A stretch of DNA of 7,411 nucleotides from an uncultured Senegalimassilia sp. (GTDB lineage: Bacteria; Actinomycetota; Coriobacteriia; Coriobacteriales; Eggerthellaceae). The notes beneath the pieces were generated by a model. The model was given only the letters and a program-made list of their open reading frames with translations. It did no database searches and was not told the origin of the DNA. Position 1 is the stretch's first letter, and each line of letters starts with the position of its first letter. Positions 6,204 through 7,411 of the stretch are shown in pieces. The translations under genes and the position numbers were made by a program. The DNA is taken from positions 1 through 7,411 of the forward strand of contig NZ_CAKTYH010000099.1 of the NCBI RefSeq assembly GCF_934632265.1, given 5' to 3'.

Positions 6204-7411
6204 ATGGCAGGCATACCCGAACAACGATGCGAGGCTCGCGCGACGGCCGGAGCGCAGGGCGGCGCTGCTGCGGCAACGCCCGGCGCCGATGACGCCCGCT
6301 TCATGCGCCGCGCCATCGAGCTGGCCTGGCGCGGTTGGGGCTGGACGAACCCGAACCCGCTGGTGGGCTGCGTGCTCGTGCGCGACGGCCGCATCATCGG
6401 CGAGGGATGGCACGAGAGGTGCGGGCAGGCGCACGCCGAGCGCAACGCACTTGCCGACTGCGCACGCCGCGCCGCCGCAGGGGCGGCGGATGCGGAACAC
6501 GCCGATGGCGCGCCGGACGCCGACCCGGCCCGCGGCCACGCGCGCGGAGCGACGGCTTACGTGACGCTGGAGCCGTGCTGTCACACCGGCAAGCAGCCGC
6601 CGTGCACCGAGGCGCTCATCGCCGCCGGCGTCGCCCGCGTGGTGGTGGGCAGCCGCGACCCGAACCCGCTGGTGGCGGGCAAGGGGTCGGCCCAGCTGCG
6701 CGAAGCCGGCATCAGCGTGGACGAGGACGCGCTGCGCGGCGAATGCGACGAGCTCAACCCCATCTTCTTCCGATTCATCAGCCGCAAAACCCCGTATGTG
6801 GTTGCGAAATGGGCCATGAGCGCCGACGGCAAGATCGCCTGCGCATCGGGCGATGCGCGCTGGGTGAGCGGGCCGGAGTCGCGCCGCGACACCCACGAGC
6901 TGCGCCACCGTCTGGCAGCCATCGCCGTGGGCATCAACACGGTGATGGCCGACGACCCGCTGCTCACCTGCCGTCGCGAGGACGAGCCCGGCAACCAGCC
7001 GCTGCGCGTGGTGCTCGATTCGCGCCTGCGCATCCCCGAGGATTGCGCGTTGGTGCGCTCCTGCGCTCAAGGCGAGGCCCCGCTTGCGGTGGCGACCTGC
7101 GCCGATGCGGACGACCCCGCAACCGACGCCGGCGCGAAGACGCAACGTCTGCGCGCGCTGGGCGTGGAGGTGCTGCGCGTCCCGCAAGACGGCGCCGGCC
7201 GCGTTGCGATCAAGCCGCTGTTGCACGCGTTGGGCGAGAAGGGCATCGACTCGCTGCTCGTCGAGGGCGGGGCGGGCATCCACGGGGCCTTCTTCGACGA
7301 GGGCGCAGTGGACGAGGCCGTGGTCTACCTTGCCCCGAAGGTGATCAATGGCGCCGATGCGCCGGGGCCGGTCGCAGGCGCAGGCGCGGCGCGAATGGCC
7401 GAGGCCACGGC
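6204..7411 (+). CDS. ribD: RibD: bifunctional diaminohydroxyphosphoribosylaminopyrimidine deaminase / 5-amino-6-(5-phosphoribosylamino)uracil reductase (partial, C-terminus outside window)
   Basis: RibD performs the second and third steps of riboflavin synthesis: Zn-dependent deamination of the GTP-derived pyrimidine, then NADPH-dependent reduction of the ribose. Of the protein, 402 codons are visible with no stop. The deaminase domain (about 30-175) shows TNPNPLVGCVLV (48-59), HAE (77-79, Zn ligand plus catalytic Glu) and PCCHTGKQPPC (124-134, Zn ligands C125 and C134). The reductase domain follows from about 197, with PYVVAKWAMSADGKIA (197-212), GINTVMADDPLLTCR (243-257), RVVLDS (268-273) and LLVEGGAGIHGAFF (351-364). 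A 30-residue Ala/Gly-rich N-terminal extension and an Ala/Asp-rich insertion between HAE and PCC are unusual. The start ATG at 6204 has AAAGGG 7 nt upstream; the next ATG at 6303 would cut into the domain. FMN riboswitch control supports the call. Other rib genes probably follow. Confidence 0.97.
   Translation, partial: MAGIPEQRCEARATAGAQGGAAAATPGADDARFMRRAIELAWRGWGWTNPNPLVGCVLVRDGRIIGEGWHERCGQAHAERNALADCARRAAAGAADAEHADGAPDADPARGHARGATAYVTLEPCCHTGKQPPCTEALIAAGVARVVVGSRDPNPLVAGKGSAQLREAGISVDEDALRGECDELNPIFFRFISRKTPYVVAKWAMSADGKIACASGDARWVSGPESRRDTHELRHRLAAIAVGINTVMADDPLLTCRREDEPGNQPLRVVLDSRLRIPEDCALVRSCAQGEAPLAVATCADADDPATDAGAKTQRLRALGVEVLRVPQDGAGRVAIKPLLHALGEKGIDSLLVEGGAGIHGAFFDEGAVDEAVVYLAPKVINGADAPGPVAGAGAARMAEAT

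Noticed and set aside
6159..7283. Minus-strand open frame of 374 codons opposite ribD
   Set aside because: Antisense to the clear RibD domains; Arg/Ala/His-rich with no ribosome binding site or domain.

Overview
The window is GC-rich and densely coding. It fits an actinobacterial genome of the class Coriobacteriia (Eggerthella/Gordonibacter-like). This is an inference from four things: high GC, a HisZ-dependent (short-form) histidine pathway, an AGCS amino-acid symporter, and an anaerobe-style HemN/HemW-like radical SAM enzyme. No phylogeny was computed. I see no mobile element, CRISPR array, rRNA or tRNA.

Layout from left to right. (1) Positions 1-1110, minus strand: a HisZ-type regulatory subunit that reads without a stop into the first residues of a HisG catalytic domain and then leaves the left edge. 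This is an apparent HisZ-HisG fusion. Its roughly 110-nt leader (1111-1233) carries a candidate promoter and three copies of a 7-nt repeat. (2) Positions 1405-2328, plus strand: a DUF2797-family protein with a Cys cluster and a GIY-YIG-like core. (3) A GC-rich hairpin at 2479-2510 lies between the convergent genes. (4) Positions 2555-4066, minus strand: an alanine/glycine:cation symporter (AGCS). (5) A 250-bp divergent intergenic region with several dyads. (6) Positions 4317-5657, plus strand: a HemN/HemW-like radical SAM protein followed by a strong intrinsic terminator. (7) Positions 5792-6159: a good sigma-70-type promoter, a complete FMN riboswitch and its intrinsic terminator. (8) Positions 6204-7411, plus strand: ribD, the riboflavin deaminase/reductase, running off the right edge.

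The genes form separate transcription units rather than one pathway: histidine biosynthesis (leftward), a conserved protein of unknown function, amino-acid transport, porphyrin-type radical SAM chemistry, and riboflavin biosynthesis under FMN feedback control. The best-supported regulatory unit is promoter, FMN aptamer, terminator, ribD. The most unusual protein feature is the HisZ-HisG fusion. I did not find a convincing wholly new multi-gene system.
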